Positions 35,109 to 49,358 of a stretch of 64,000 nt of DNA are shown here, piece by piece (position 1 is the stretch's first letter; every line of letters begins with the position of its first letter). The position numbers and the translations under genes were made by a program. The stretch is from Melitaea cinxia (Eukaryota > Arthropoda > Insecta > Lepidoptera > Nymphalidae), in contig NC_059401.1 of NCBI RefSeq assembly GCF_905220565.1, forward strand, positions 955,001-1,019,000, written 5' to 3'. The notes beneath the pieces were generated by a model. The model did not search any database, was not told the origin of the DNA, and was given only the letters and a program-made list of their open reading frames with translations.

Positions 35109-38100
35109 CTGGAAAAATTATTTATATTTAAACAGTAATAATAAATGAAAAAAAAAAAAACGAATCTACTTGAGACCACACGACTGAAGTAAAACTTCTG
35201 CACTGTTTCTTAGATATACGAAATGTAACTGGCTATGACAGAAAGAGAAAGAAAATGTGTGCTCGCACCTCTCTCTTTCTTTCTCTCCGTTCGCGTCATC
35301 CGTTCACACTTTTCGTAACGCTCTCGTCACACATTCACCAGCTTACTCCTCAGCTCAAGCGTGCGTAAAGAAGTTTTACTTCAAAAAGTCTGCTTGTTTC
35401 TTATTTATTTTATGTAAACTGGTTTTAAGAGGAGTAAGGCAAGCAGAATTTGAAAAAATTTCGCTTATTTAATGTAAATATTATCAAATTCGATTAAATA
35501 ATCAGACATATAATTTTTAATGGTTTGTTATTTAAATAATGTTATGAGGTATTACCCTCAGGGATCACCAACTACCAACTACCTTTTTTTTTCACGTGGG
35601 GAAAATCCGTCATGGATACCCTCCAGCGCGGGGGCGCCAGAGGGTTATGTCAGATTCCTACTGACTAAAAACCACCACGTGTGAGCAGTCGTCCGCCTGG
35701 GTGGGGCGAGATGGGGTCGCGCCACCTAACTACTACTAACTACCTACACCAACCCGCCTGCCCAGCGTGGTGACTATGGGCAACAGACATGAGTTCACGC
35801 CATTTTTGGCGCGAACTTGTGGAGGCCTATGTATATAGTGGACTGCGATAGGCTGCAGTGATGATGATGGTAATGAGTTATCAAAGATTGAATCAAACTG
35901 GAGATAGTTTTGGTTGACCGAATCCGTTCACACGCTTAATTTAAAATTAGCAATTTCATCAAATACTATTAAATTACACATTATTACAATAATAAGTACG
36001 TCGATATGTTGTTGTTTTATTTTCTCTAATGATATCGTAAATTAAAAATGAATTAAATTACTAAAACCTTACTACTAGAGACTAAGTAATTAGTAAACTT
36101 AAGTTACTAAAAACACATTAGACAAGATATCCAAGAAGGTTTACTAAACGTCATGTAAATCGAAATTTTTTTATGTAAAAAAAAAAAAACATAAAACGGA
36201 CGGTTTATAAAACAATGCGCGTTATTAGTGATAGTTCAAAAAACTACTCGTTAGATGTCGCTCAAATTTGAATGGCATTGAAACTACATGAAAAGCACTA
36301 GCTTTAGAATATATATAAATGTGTGTCAGCTCCGACGCACGACTGGAGTTTACCCCTTCAGATCGACGGTCTAAATAGGCACAAAAAGGCTTACGGCCGA
36401 ACCCAATATTCAATCTATCTCTGGTTATGTCCTACTAGAGACAGAAATATCTATCTATCATTCATTTTACTGACCCAATAAACTTGTCGACGATAGGCAA
36501 TCTTATCCTTCAAAGCTGTCTATCGACGAGAGGGAGGATAGCTTACCAGAGATAACAGTTCGTATGAAAATGACAGTGTAAGCGTCCCAATAATAATAGA
36601 GTTCTATCTGTCAGTAACGTTGGTTATCTTTAGTAACAACAATATCCGATCTATAGTTTTCGGGGGATAACTAAGATTTATTAATTGAAAAAGTATTTTC
36701 ATTGTTTAAAATAAAATTAATTTCGAGTGAAAAATAATGGCAGACTCAAGTTCAAGTAGCAGTTCAAGTGATATTGCTCTTTTGCAACAATTAATTGAAT
36801 AAAAATAATATGTTTCTTGTGAAATAATACTTACTTTACTCATCTTGTGAATAAAACAAACAATTTGGTGAATGATTGTACCTATAATTTGCAATGATTT
36901 GTATAATTTGAATTTTGATTTGTAAAAAAATTATACAAATTCAAACGAAACAACGATTCAATAAAGCGTAATGGCGTCGTAGCGTCTTTTCGTGTCGTGT
37001 TAAAACGTTCCGTTACTAGATTTACCATGCATTCCATATTAAAATAATATCATTTATTATAAATTAAAAAGTCTGTGTAAAAATTAATTTGTCCATATTT
37101 TTATAAAACAAGATTACTTTAATATGAATAAAATTTGTATGACAAATTTAAATACTACAAAACATCTGTGTAACATAACTGAGGCCGTCTGTGACGCTGC
37201 GTATACTGGAATGTAAGGAAGAGCTCAGGTAGCCGGTCTATCTACAGCTAACTGGAGATAGTAGTCCCCTATGCGAATTATTGGGACAACTACAAAGGAT
37301 AGATAGCTAGTTATTAGCAGTCGATGATAACTACCTATCTCTATCTTTAGATTGAATATTGGGTTCGGCCGTTACTAGTCAAAGATAAAGATTAATACCA
37401 TATCAAACGGTAAATAAACAAATCAAATAACGCCATCTATCGATGATACGCTACGACAAGATGGCGTTATTAGAAAACGTCGTTACGCCTTTAGACTTTA
37501 TGCGATAGATGGCGTTACGAGAAACGTAACGAGATCATCCGATCAGTAGATTTTACTCTTCATATTTTTTTCATACCGGGGACCTTATGTGAAAATCGAT
37601 TCTTAAGGCGTAAATTCAAAAAACATCAAAACACCCAGTAAAAAGTTATGATAGATATAAAAATAATGTCAAATTGAGAAGCTACTCCTTTTTTTGATGT
37701 CAGTTAAAATAAGTGAAATAGACTAAATAAGATAATGTTAATAGACCAAATAGACCAGATGGTTTAAAGCTACTGGAGATGATGGGAGGTAAGCTCGGCA
37801 ACGCGCTTGTGATGCTTCGGGTGTTGCAGGCTACGGTTTTAAAAATCCTTCTCCTACGTGGAGAAAGAGGATTATGCCCAGCAGTGGGATGTTACTTACC
37901 ATGAGATTGACCGTACGCTTTGGCGATCTAGTCGTATAAAAAAAAAATAGTAAACAGTAAATACATCGTAGAAAAACTAAAATACCTTAGGTGGAGTGGG
38001 CGACTGTTGAGCGGGCCTGTACTGTTGTTGTGGGGCAGGTCTGTACTCTTGCTGGAGCTGAGGGTTCGATCGGTACTGTTGCTGGGGCTGAGGGGCTGGC

Positions 38101-41100
38101 CTGTATTGTTGCTGGGGCTGAGGGGCTGGTCTGTATTGTTGCTGGGCGCGGGGAGCGGGGCGGGGTGCGGGGGCGGGGGCGGGCTCCTCGTAGTCGTAGT
38201 CTACGTTCTGGGGCTCGCGGTATTGAGAACGTCCGCCGTTCTGGAAAAATTTGATAACAGGTAATATATATTATCTATGGACAGTTGAATATGATTTGGA
38301 GTCCTAGGTATTTTGTGGTAATTTTTTGTGTTCTTAGATTTCATCCTTATTATTCATTTTCATAACATTTAGATAAGCATTTCATAGGTCTATTTTTTTC
38401 ATTTTAAACTTGTAAATTCGAAGATAATAATCGTATAATAATCGTAATTATTAATACATAAAATTAAAAAAAAAACACTTTCTAAAAATGTAAAGGAATA
38501 TTTTTTGTTAAATTTTGACAAATTTAGAGTCGTTACTTTGTTGGATCTCATGTTTTTTTCACCACTGGCAAATTATCAACAAATTTGGAGACGTTACCTT
38601 GTTAGGTCGCAGGCCTTCGTCACGAGTGGACTCGTCGACGAGAGTGGGGGGTGCGACTGTGATGCCCTCTCCAGCTGGCTGGAAGCCGTACTTGTTGGCT
38701 CCATACTCGATTACACGCACCTGGAAAATGTTACATTATTACATTATAATTAAAATGCTTATTACGCCCGATCGGTTAACGGTTTTAGTGATTGCTCCAG
38801 TAAGTTCCAATTACTGGAGCAATCACTTTGAATCTGGAACTAAAATTTGATTTTTCATCTAAAAATTTTTCATTGAAACTTTCAATCCTACTAATTGTCC
38901 ATTAATTTTGATCTGCATATTTATTAATTTTTAATCCATAGTGCTAAAATTCATTTTTAATCCATCACACTGTCAAACCGCCCGGTTTGTATGACATATA
39001 CATTGATCATACACACATATCATATACATACATTACTTCAACCCCTTTAACGCCTTAGAGGTATAATTTTTCAGAGTATGTTCTAATTGGAAGGCAATTA
39101 CAATAAATTTGTAGCATTTGTAGCACGAAAAATGCAAGACCTTCAACAAAATTTGTTCGAGTCCTTATACAACAATCCTTAGACAACAATTGGCTCAAAT
39201 TTGTACATTTGTTTGGTGTATTGGTATTCAAAAAGGTACCAAATAATATACTTTTCGTACCACTTGCTCAAAAAGTGACATTTCATGCCACAAAAAACGA
39301 ACATAACAATAGTCATTTTTAATCTGTTAAAAACAGGGAAAGAAAATTGCACTGAATTTCATTCATCCTCTAGGGGGAGAATGTGATTTAAATTTGGAAT
39401 ACTTACCGAAATTTATACTGAGCTACATCTGTGTTTACACCATTGAGTTTGTATATAAAGCATTATACATCTTTTTGAAAAAGGAATACGCATTTATTAT
39501 GCAGTTCATCATTACAGCCTATACAGTCCACTGCTGGACACAGGCCTCCACAAGTTCACGCCAAAAATAACGTGAACTCATGTGCCCTGCCCACAGTCAC
39601 CACGCTGGGCAGGCGGGTTGGTGACCGCAGTACTGGCTTTGTCGCACCGAAGACGCTTATGCAGTTATGATTATTAAATAAAATTACGAAAACCGACGAG
39701 GCCGTATGAGCTTGATGCCTTTGCTTTTCTGACAGAAAAATATTAGTCTAGGAATTTGCCGAGTTTTTGTTTTCTTCAAATACATAAACGTTAAGTTTAC
39801 TTTAATTTATTTTTTAACCGACTTCCAAAAAAGGAGGAGGTTCTCAATTCGACTGTATTTATTTATTTTTTATGTATGTTACATCAGAACTTTTGACCGT
39901 GTGGACCGATTTCGACAATTTTTTTTAATCGAAAGGTGGTGCGTGTCAATTGGTCCCATTTAAATAATTTGAGATCTAACAACTACTTTTCGAGTTATAT
40001 CTAATAATGCGTTTTTACTTGACGCTTTTTTCGTCGACCTACGTTGTATTATAACCGCATAACTTTCTACTAGATGTACCGATTTTGATAATTCTTTTTT
40101 TGTTGGAAAGGAGATATCCCTAGTTTAGTACTATGATAAGGAAACCAGGATCTGATGATAGGATCCTAGAGAAATCGAGGGAAATTCTTGAAAATACGCA
40201 AAAACTTTTTACTGGATGTACCGATTTTAATAATTTTCAATTTCATCGAAAGCTGATGTTTGTCATGTGGTCACATATAAATTTTATTAAGATCTGATAA
40301 CTACTTTTTGAGTAATCTTTGGTAACGCGTAGTTAGTTGACTATTTTTTCGTCGATCTACGTTGTATTACTCGTCGATGTAATTGAAGTCGGTTTTTTTT
40401 TCGTTTGCGAGCAAACACTACTATTATTATAAATAAGTTAATGTTCTAAAAATACGTTACGCTGTTAAATCAAAGCGACAGTGAGTGAATTGTCGGATTC
40501 CATTAGTGCAAATGCTGACGCAATTATAAATAATTTCCTTCCAACAAAATCCAAGGAAAATTATTTAAAAACTTATGAATAATTTTCAACGTGGAGAAGT
40601 GCGAAAGGCCTATCAATTTCACAATCAGTACTTCTTGTCTATTTTGATTATTTATCCACGACAATGTTTTTAACTGAGGTAGGGCACAGCAGGAATTTCC
40701 TGCTCAAAATATGGAGCAGCCCGACTGGGGTAGTACCTCGACCTTACAGAAGATCACAGCTAAATAATACTGCGTTCAAGCAGTATTGTGTTCCTGTTGG
40801 TGAGTAAGGTGACCAGAGCTCCTGGGGGGATTGGGGATTGGATCGGCAACGCGCTTGCGATGCTTCTGGTGTTGCAGACGTCTATAAGCTACGGTAATCG
40901 CTTACCATCAAGTGAGCCTACGCTTGTTTGCCGACTAGTGATATAAAAAAAAAACAATGTTTCGAATGTTAACTTTTACTTTTAATTGTCATTATTTTGA
41001 ATAAATGCTTATCTCATATTATTATTGTGTTAATTTTTTCGCAAATGGTACGAAAAGTAGAGTATTTTCCTCGGTGATAAAGCTGTCTTAGTCTTGGGTG

Positions 41101-44100
41101 AACTTAAATCCCTCGCTACACTCAGGACTCGTATTAAATCACGAGCGAACGCAAGTGTACAATTAGCATCATTCATTTCATGCATGCAGTCGGCGTTCAT
41201 CGATTTATTAGACGTTGTCACGTCAAAAATATTTAAATAAATACACGTAATCAGTCCCTATTTTATGTGCCTAGAACTAGGACCAAATATACGCAGAATA
41301 ATTTTACTTTTAGAGCATGTAAAATGTACAATCAATGTTTTCATCACGGATCTCTTTCTTTCTCACGGATTTCTTTAAGGAGCGAATTACGATATGCAAT
41401 AAATTTTTAATTTTTAATTTATCATTAATTATTTACATAATTCATGAATTTCTACTAGGTTAGTTTGATTTTGTTATAAATTAATTTAATTATAATTGTA
41501 TTATAGTTGGTATGATTAATTTTTAATGTTGTATATATCTGAATTTGTTATCTTTTAATTATTTATTATTTAATTGATGATTGTATGAAATGTTTCTATT
41601 CGTACATGTTTACCTAATTATTCAATTTACTACTGTTTGAATTATTTATATTTCTGTGTGTATCGATTATTTCTTATTAATGTGTGCTTTTTAGCTTATT
41701 AATGAATTGTTTAGTATTGGAAACTTTATTGGTTTATGTATCAGTTTTATAAGATTTTTTTTTTCTTTGTATTATTGTACAGTTTGTTTCCTAAATAAAA
41801 TAAAATAAAACGTACCTTTCCAGTATCATCTTTGTATCCGTATTTCCCCTTGACTTCTCCTGTTGGTGACTTGGTTTCAATTTTGAAGGACCCGTCCGCG
41901 GCCTCATAGCCGTATGTGTAGGATCCGTCCTCGTTGTGCCTGGAATATAAGATAGTATAATGTTTTACAATTACATTAAATACTTTTCAGAACAGAGTGG
42001 TAATTGTCTGAGTTTCTCAGGACTTGTCCTTTTTATGTACACACACGGTCATCTGTTCCTGAAAGTAACTTCAAGTCTGTGATTTAGGTAACAAGCGACT
42101 GTTACATATGTACGTATATTTATAAAAAATGCTCCGGACTACCGGATGCACGGATAGGTGTGAAGCTTTCGCAGTATTAGGATTTAGCCTGTATTATCCC
42201 ACTGCTGGGCATAGGCCTCTATCTCCATTTAGGAGAAGGATTTGAGCTCAATCCATATTCATTTACGTGTACGGAAGTTACTGATATTGTCATTTTGAAA
42301 TTCCCGACACTTCGACGACCATAGTCAACAGTCAAACGCCTGACATCTGCAACGTAGCCAAAATTTCAGGAGTTTTATTTAGACAAATGCTGTAATTCCC
42401 GTATGTCGATATTGACCGAAATATATTAAAAACTTAACCCTCCTTTAACCGGCTTCAGAAAAGGAGGATGTTACTCAATTCGACCGTATATGTATATTTT
42501 TTTAATGTATGTTCGGGGTAACTTCGTCGTTTATGAACCGATTTTGATGATTCTTTTTTTGTTGGAAAGGAGATATACCAAGGGTAATACCATGATATGG
42601 AAACCAGGATCTGATGATGAAATCCCAAAGAAATCGAGGAAAACCCTCCCCGACCCCAAAAATCGTAGTGACGTATACGTCGTATTACTTGTCGATGTAA
42701 TTGAAGTCGGTTTTTTTCGTTTGCGAGCAAACACAATTATTATTATCTTTAAATTGTGATTCAAGATAGCTATAAGATGATTGATAATTTTTTGTTGCAT
42801 ATATTTACCTGTTAATTTGTTTAAGTATAGGCACAGGCGTAGAAGCGACTTTAGGCTCTGAAGCGATGTAGCGCGGCGCTCGCTCCTCTGCGTACTGGGC
42901 GTGAGCGCACGCGCATAACGCCAGAATAGCCTGAAATATCAAGACATGTAGCATAAACCATAAGATTTGTTTTTAATATTAGTAATTGTTGAAGTGAAAG
43001 TTCCTTACGCACACTTGACTTCGGTAGTAAGCTGGTGAATGCGTGACGGGAGAGTTAAGAAAAGTGTGATCGGGCGAGGCGTGCGGAAGTTGGGGGAGAG
43101 ATATAAAATTAGTGAAGAAAAAAAAGAGAGTTACGTTTCGTATATTACTGTAGGGACCAGTAAAGAAGTTTTACTTCAATCGTGTGGTCAAGCACACTCG
43201 TTTTTTATCTCTTTAATACATGTTACTGTGTTGTTGTACTATTGTATTTCTATTGTTTTTAATAATTGTGTTTCTTCTCAAACAGAAAATAAATATCGGC
43301 TTCACTTTACACCGACAATAAAATAACAATTTGAATACGCCTTATTAGGGATAGTTTAAAAACTGTTTGTCATAATAACAACCGGGACCGACGGCTTAAA
43401 GTGCTCCCACAAGGACTGTACAAATGGGAGTAAAATATATTATAAATAACAATTATTTAATAAAATGTAATTTTACACCAAAATAATAATGACCTCAGCG
43501 TCCGTGTCGGCAGAAGACTAAATAATAATAATGATTCTTTATTGAAGAACATAAATAAAATTAAATTTATAAGACTACATTAAAATTATATTTTAAAAAT
43601 ATTAACAAAAAAAGAATCGTAACAAATTATTGAAATTAAGAACTTAATATAAATTTTTTAATACAATACAATAATTTTAAACATTTTAAACATTAAACAT
43701 CTGTTTTGTGGCAATTTAGGGAGAGGGTTAAAAATTAGTGAAATTGTGCTTACGTAATAATTGAATGACCCCTTAATTGAATAAGGTAATTTTTGATTTT
43801 ATATCAATTTAATGTATAATAATTCATATATAGTAATACTAGCTGACCCCACAAACGTTGTTTTGCCATATATGTTAGTAACCCCCTTAATTCCCCCTTA
43901 TTATAACTTAGGGGTATGAAAAACAGATGTTGGTCGATTCTCAGATATGCCGGATATGCACACAAAATTTCATAAAAATCGGTATAGCCTATACCGTGTC
44001 ACAATGTAACTAACATTGTGACACGAGAATTTTATATATAATACTAGCCGACCCCGCAAACGTAGTTTTGCCGTATATTTTATCAACCTACTCAATCCCT

Positions 44101-47100
44101 CCTCCCGCCCTATAACTTAGGGGAATGAAAAATAGCAAAATTTTATATTTTATTAACCCTCGAACCCCCCCCCCCCTCCTCCATAACTTAGGGATATGAA
44201 AAATAGATGTTGTTCGATTCTCAGACCTACCCGATATGCACACAAAATTTGATGAGAATGCGTCAAGCCGTTTCGGAGGAGTTTAACTACTAACACTGCG
44301 ACACGAGAATTTTATATATTAGATATAGAATTAGTCAAAGAATATATGTAATGAATAGAAGTGTTTTAAACTTTCGTTTCCTTGACTACGCTCAACTGAA
44401 TCTACGAATACCTCGTTGCTTAAGGTTGGGAAATTTGCACGCACAGTGAACACAGTTTACGACAGAAGTGGACAATTACTTTATATTCGCTATAAATAAT
44501 ACCGATTAATATATTTCGTGCGGTTACATTGTGACCTTGGTTTTTAGTGGTCTAAAATTAATTAGTTTAGTATAGGTATTGCTATTTTATTAACATTTTT
44601 AAACATAGCTGTAACAGACGCAGTATAAAATTTTAAAGATATTTTCAAAATCTTTTTTAAAATATACTCTGTAACTGCTACAGCGACTGAAACTATACAT
44701 ATATGTACATGAACCATATGTATTTATTTTTTCTTTTGGTCTATCTGTTTGTCTGTGTCTGCTGATAAACTACTGATTATAAAATGGAACTAAACACGAT
44801 TTAAGTTCATATTAGAAGTTAGGACACCTACTTTTTACCACGTTATTCGGCACGGTTACTCTAGAAAGGATGAAATTTCTTAAATTTTAAAAGAGATTGT
44901 TAGTTTCTCCCCGGTTATTTTAGCGTAGACGACACGTTGGCGCAACGGTCACAGCACTGGTTTGTGGCAACGGAGCTGTCGATTGCAGGTTATATTCACG
45001 TACGTGACAAACGTTAGTATTGGCCATACAAATGTTTGCCGTGGTCTGGGTGTTTGTGCAGTGCTTGTGGGTCCTCTACCGTTCTTCGGAGAGCACGTTA
45101 AGCCGTCAGTCCCGGTTGTTATCATGTACACCTGATAGCGATCGTCATTCATAATAGGGAATATATCCGCTAACCCGTATTGAAGAAGCGTGGTGGATTA
45201 TGATCCTTTTCCTAAAGGGGGAAAGGGGCCTATGCCCAGCAGTGGAATATTACAGGCTAAAGCGTATTTTAGCATATTTACGAAGTCGAAATCTAAAATC
45301 AAACGAGGTTTGAGGTTACCTATAATCATAAACAGAGAAATAAAATTCAGTGTGTTTCAGCTCTGACGCTCGACTGGAGCTTATGTCTTAAAACAATTAT
45401 CGTGATATTTAAATATTAAAAGCTTCTTAAATGATTCTAAATGTAATTAATTGCGCGCGAACGAAAAAAAACCGACTTCAATTGATCGACGAGTGATGGT
45501 AATTAGATAAAAAATAGTAATGTAAATACGTGTTATGAAAGATTATTCAAAAAGCAATTATCAGATCTTGATCAAATTTAAATAGAAATACAACACAAAC
45601 ATGAGCCTTCGAATTAAATAAAAATTATCAAAGTCGGTATACACAGTAAAAAGTCATGAGGTGTACAACGTAGGTCGACGAAAAAATAGTCAAGTAAATA
45701 CGCATTATTAGATGTAACTCGAAAAGTACCTGTCACATCTCGATTAAATTTAAATGGGACCACGTGAAAAGTACCATATTTTGATTAGTAAAAGGAAATC
45801 ATCGAAATCAGTCCACCCAGACAAAAGTTTTGAGGTAGGTTGACGATCGTCTGTTCCTAAAGTAAGCAACTTAATGCTTGCTATAAGGTAACAGCCGACT
45901 GGTATAGCTACATTTTTTTTTTCAATAAACATACTTATTAGTTTTACGTGTCATATAGTATACGGTTACATGATATTTCAAGAAATATATAATATATAAT
46001 ATATATTTAGTTATTTAATAATATATATAGATATTTAAAAAAAATGTATATTATTTTTCGATAATACGGTAAGCAAAATAAAGCTAAATAACTATCTAGA
46101 TTTTTTCAAAGTTTATATTTCAAAAAAATTATATTATTTTGTTATTTTTTATCTGTGCCTAATGTCAATACAACAAGAATCCGCAAAAGGTAATTAACAC
46201 GGAAGTAATCAAAACATATCTATTTTATTTTTATTTTTAATCTGCATGCAATGACAAAGCTCTTTGTTTGTGATATAATTCGTAAAATAATTCTCGCAAA
46301 GGGCGTCAGATCGGAAAGTAGTCTCGTTAGAGGCCACGGCGCCGCCCGATGCCGGTGACCACGAAAGTGTCCAGTACGGGACATTTATGACATTTAAAAA
46401 AATTAATAATATATTGAAAAACAGGTCGTAATTCTACTGACACTGCCTAATTGATTACATTTATATCGGAAAAAGAGGGCTATACCAGTGGAATATCTAC
46501 ATACCGAATCAGTCTCCAAAAATCTTTTTTGCTTGGTTGATTTAGCCTAAACGGATCAAGTAACTAATTTCTCATATGAAATATTGGTATAGATGGTATC
46601 GAAGTGCATCATTATATACATTTGAAGTATTTATATAAATTTTAACGAATAGCTAAGTGTTTTGTCATGCGAAAAGCTAGAAAACGGCTGGACAATTTCG
46701 TTTTTTTTTTTTTTAGTTTATAATCCTTTGTAAAAAAAATTGAAAGAATAAAAACAAAAAAATTAGGTAACTGAAATAATTTAGAAAACACAACATTTAC
46801 TTTAACTGCTTTGCATTTGAATTTTTCTTCTTTTAGTTAAGTTATCAGGAATAAATGGCTAATTAACCATAATGCGTAACATTCTGGGGGTACCACACTA
46901 GCGGTAACATTCTTAAAAGTTTTTAATTATATCATTGTGATGTACGATAAAATTAAAATAAAACAATTACTGTATTTCAACGAGTTACTAATATTACCAA
47001 TCGATCCCTTCCTTATTCGTAATGAATGTAGGCCCTACTAGACCCCTAGTTTCATATTACCGGTAGTGCGGGGCGGTGTGGAATTACAACCAGCCCGTAA

Positions 47101-49284
47101 CACCCACCTCGGAACTGGTTACACTCAGTGCATTCTTGAGATATAACATCACTAGTAATTGTTTTGGAATAACTATTTTATATCGGGTTTTGTTTGTTTA
47201 TCATGAATATGCCAATTTCAAGGACTATTAGAGTTTATTATATACATATATTTTGTAAGCTGTATAGTATTATTTTAAGACTTATATTTTGGGATAGTAA
47301 TCTATATTAATATTATAAAGCTGAAAAGTTTGTTATCCCGCTAATCTCAGGAAGAACGAATTGATAAATTCTTTTTGTGTTGGAGAGCCCATTTATCGAA
47401 TCCAAGGCTACTTTTCTTTAAATTAACGCGTGTGAAAACACAGGCCACAGCGTGTGACTAACAAATATTTACAATTATATTAAAAATTTAATGAAGGAAA
47501 ACCAGCGGGCTACTTTTCATGTTAGTATATACATTGAAAAATTTAAAGTGAGTAACCAATGACTTCATAGCCATTTTTACTCAGCAGAAACTATCTTTCG
47601 AATCGATGGTAGCTCTATATTAACATTATACATTGTTGCAGGATGTGTTACTAGTAGTAATAATAATTATTATTTATTAATTTTTCGTACAAATAAAAAA
47701 ATTAAATATTACAAATAAAAAACGGTATGCAAAGGCTATCGCTAGCGATATCTTCTAAGGCAACCTTTGGGTATAGGACACGGCATAGTAAAAAACTACA
47801 ACTTGTATTAAAGGTTAACTTTAATTTGAAGATATTTTAAATAATCAACACAATCTATAAAGTTAGTTAACTGAATATGTACATAATATATGTGTACATT
47901 ACATCCGTATAATAAAGCAATGAGTTAAACTTGATTCCGAATCAAGGATAACGTGAACGTGTTACGAGTCGCGTGAGTCGCAGGGAAAGGTGGCACGTGT
48001 CTCGTCGGTATTTACATGGCAATGTAAGGTACATTAAAACGTAATATTATAATAATTACTGTATACATTTATAATTAAATTGGCTGCACCCGCGATTTTT
48101 TCCGCGTGGAATTTAGCAAAAAAGTTATTGTTCAGTTCGCAGTTATATTAAAATAATCTAAAAAAAGTAGCCGAAGTTACTCCTTATTACATCAGCTATC
48201 TGCCAGTGAACGTCTCATCAAAATCGGTCCAGCTGTTTCAGAGATTAGCTGGAACAAACAAACAGACCGGTAGACAGACAGACAAAAATTCTAAAAAATG
48301 TTATTTTGGTATATGTACCGTGTATACATCAATATGCATTTAGTAAAAAGCGGTTATTATAATATTACAAACAGGTGCCTGTCCAATTTTATTTATTTGT
48401 ATAGATGGTTTATTTGGGTTCACTTGTGTTTTTAATTATTACTGCTTTACAAACCGTTAGATTGTGGTTTCATCCCAACCTATAATAATATTTCTAATGC
48501 TGCTAGAAAAATCTTTCTAAGATCAAGTGGTACAAGTAAACAGCATACGTAATGACATTTGAAATAGGTATTTTAAAATAGTTACCGTTATTTTCATCAA
48601 TAATGCGAAACCTACAAAGATATGCATCAATAGTTACCCCAAAAGACATTTGTCGATCACGATTCAGCCTGTAATATCCCACTGCTGGGCATAGGCATCT
48701 TTCTCCATCTAGGAAAAGGATCAGAGCTTAATCCACGACGCTGCTCCAATGCGGGTCGGCGGTTATATTCCCTACTATGAGTAATGATCGCTATCAGGTG
48801 TATGTACAATAACAAACGAGACCGACGGCTTAACGCGCTCTCCGAGGCATGGCGGGGACACCTACAAAGACAGACATCCGAACTGGAAAGGAATATTTGT
48901 TCAAATACAAATATTTATCCAGATCGGAAATCAAATCCGGAAACTATCGATGTTTTGCGCACACCCACCACTAGACCAGAACGGTTAATTAACTTAAGTA
49001 AATAAAGTATTAAATTAACAAAGCGATATCATAAAATAATCAACCAACTTAGAAAATGTGGTGTAAAACTAAATAAAGTTTTATATACAGTAGAAAGTAC
49101 ATAAATAAATACGTTTGTGTAGCATTTTGCGGTACAAGGACGTAAGTCTACTCTGTCAGTAATGCACTATTTATTTTCGGTTGAGCCACCGTGTATCCAA
49201 AACTAATGGGTAATGCGACTCACGCAACTGACAGACGAAGTTTTATTGGGTTGTGACTTATTTGTACATACGTACGATAATGTT

Positions 49285-49358
<74 letters not shown>

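Noticed and set aside
37991..38264. Gly/Val-rich + strand open frames
   Set aside because: Antisense of the QQYRPAP repeat in CPR-3 exon 5.
42490..42800. Overlapping 89- to 93-codon frames next to CPR-3 exon 2
   Set aside because: They run through a family F element.
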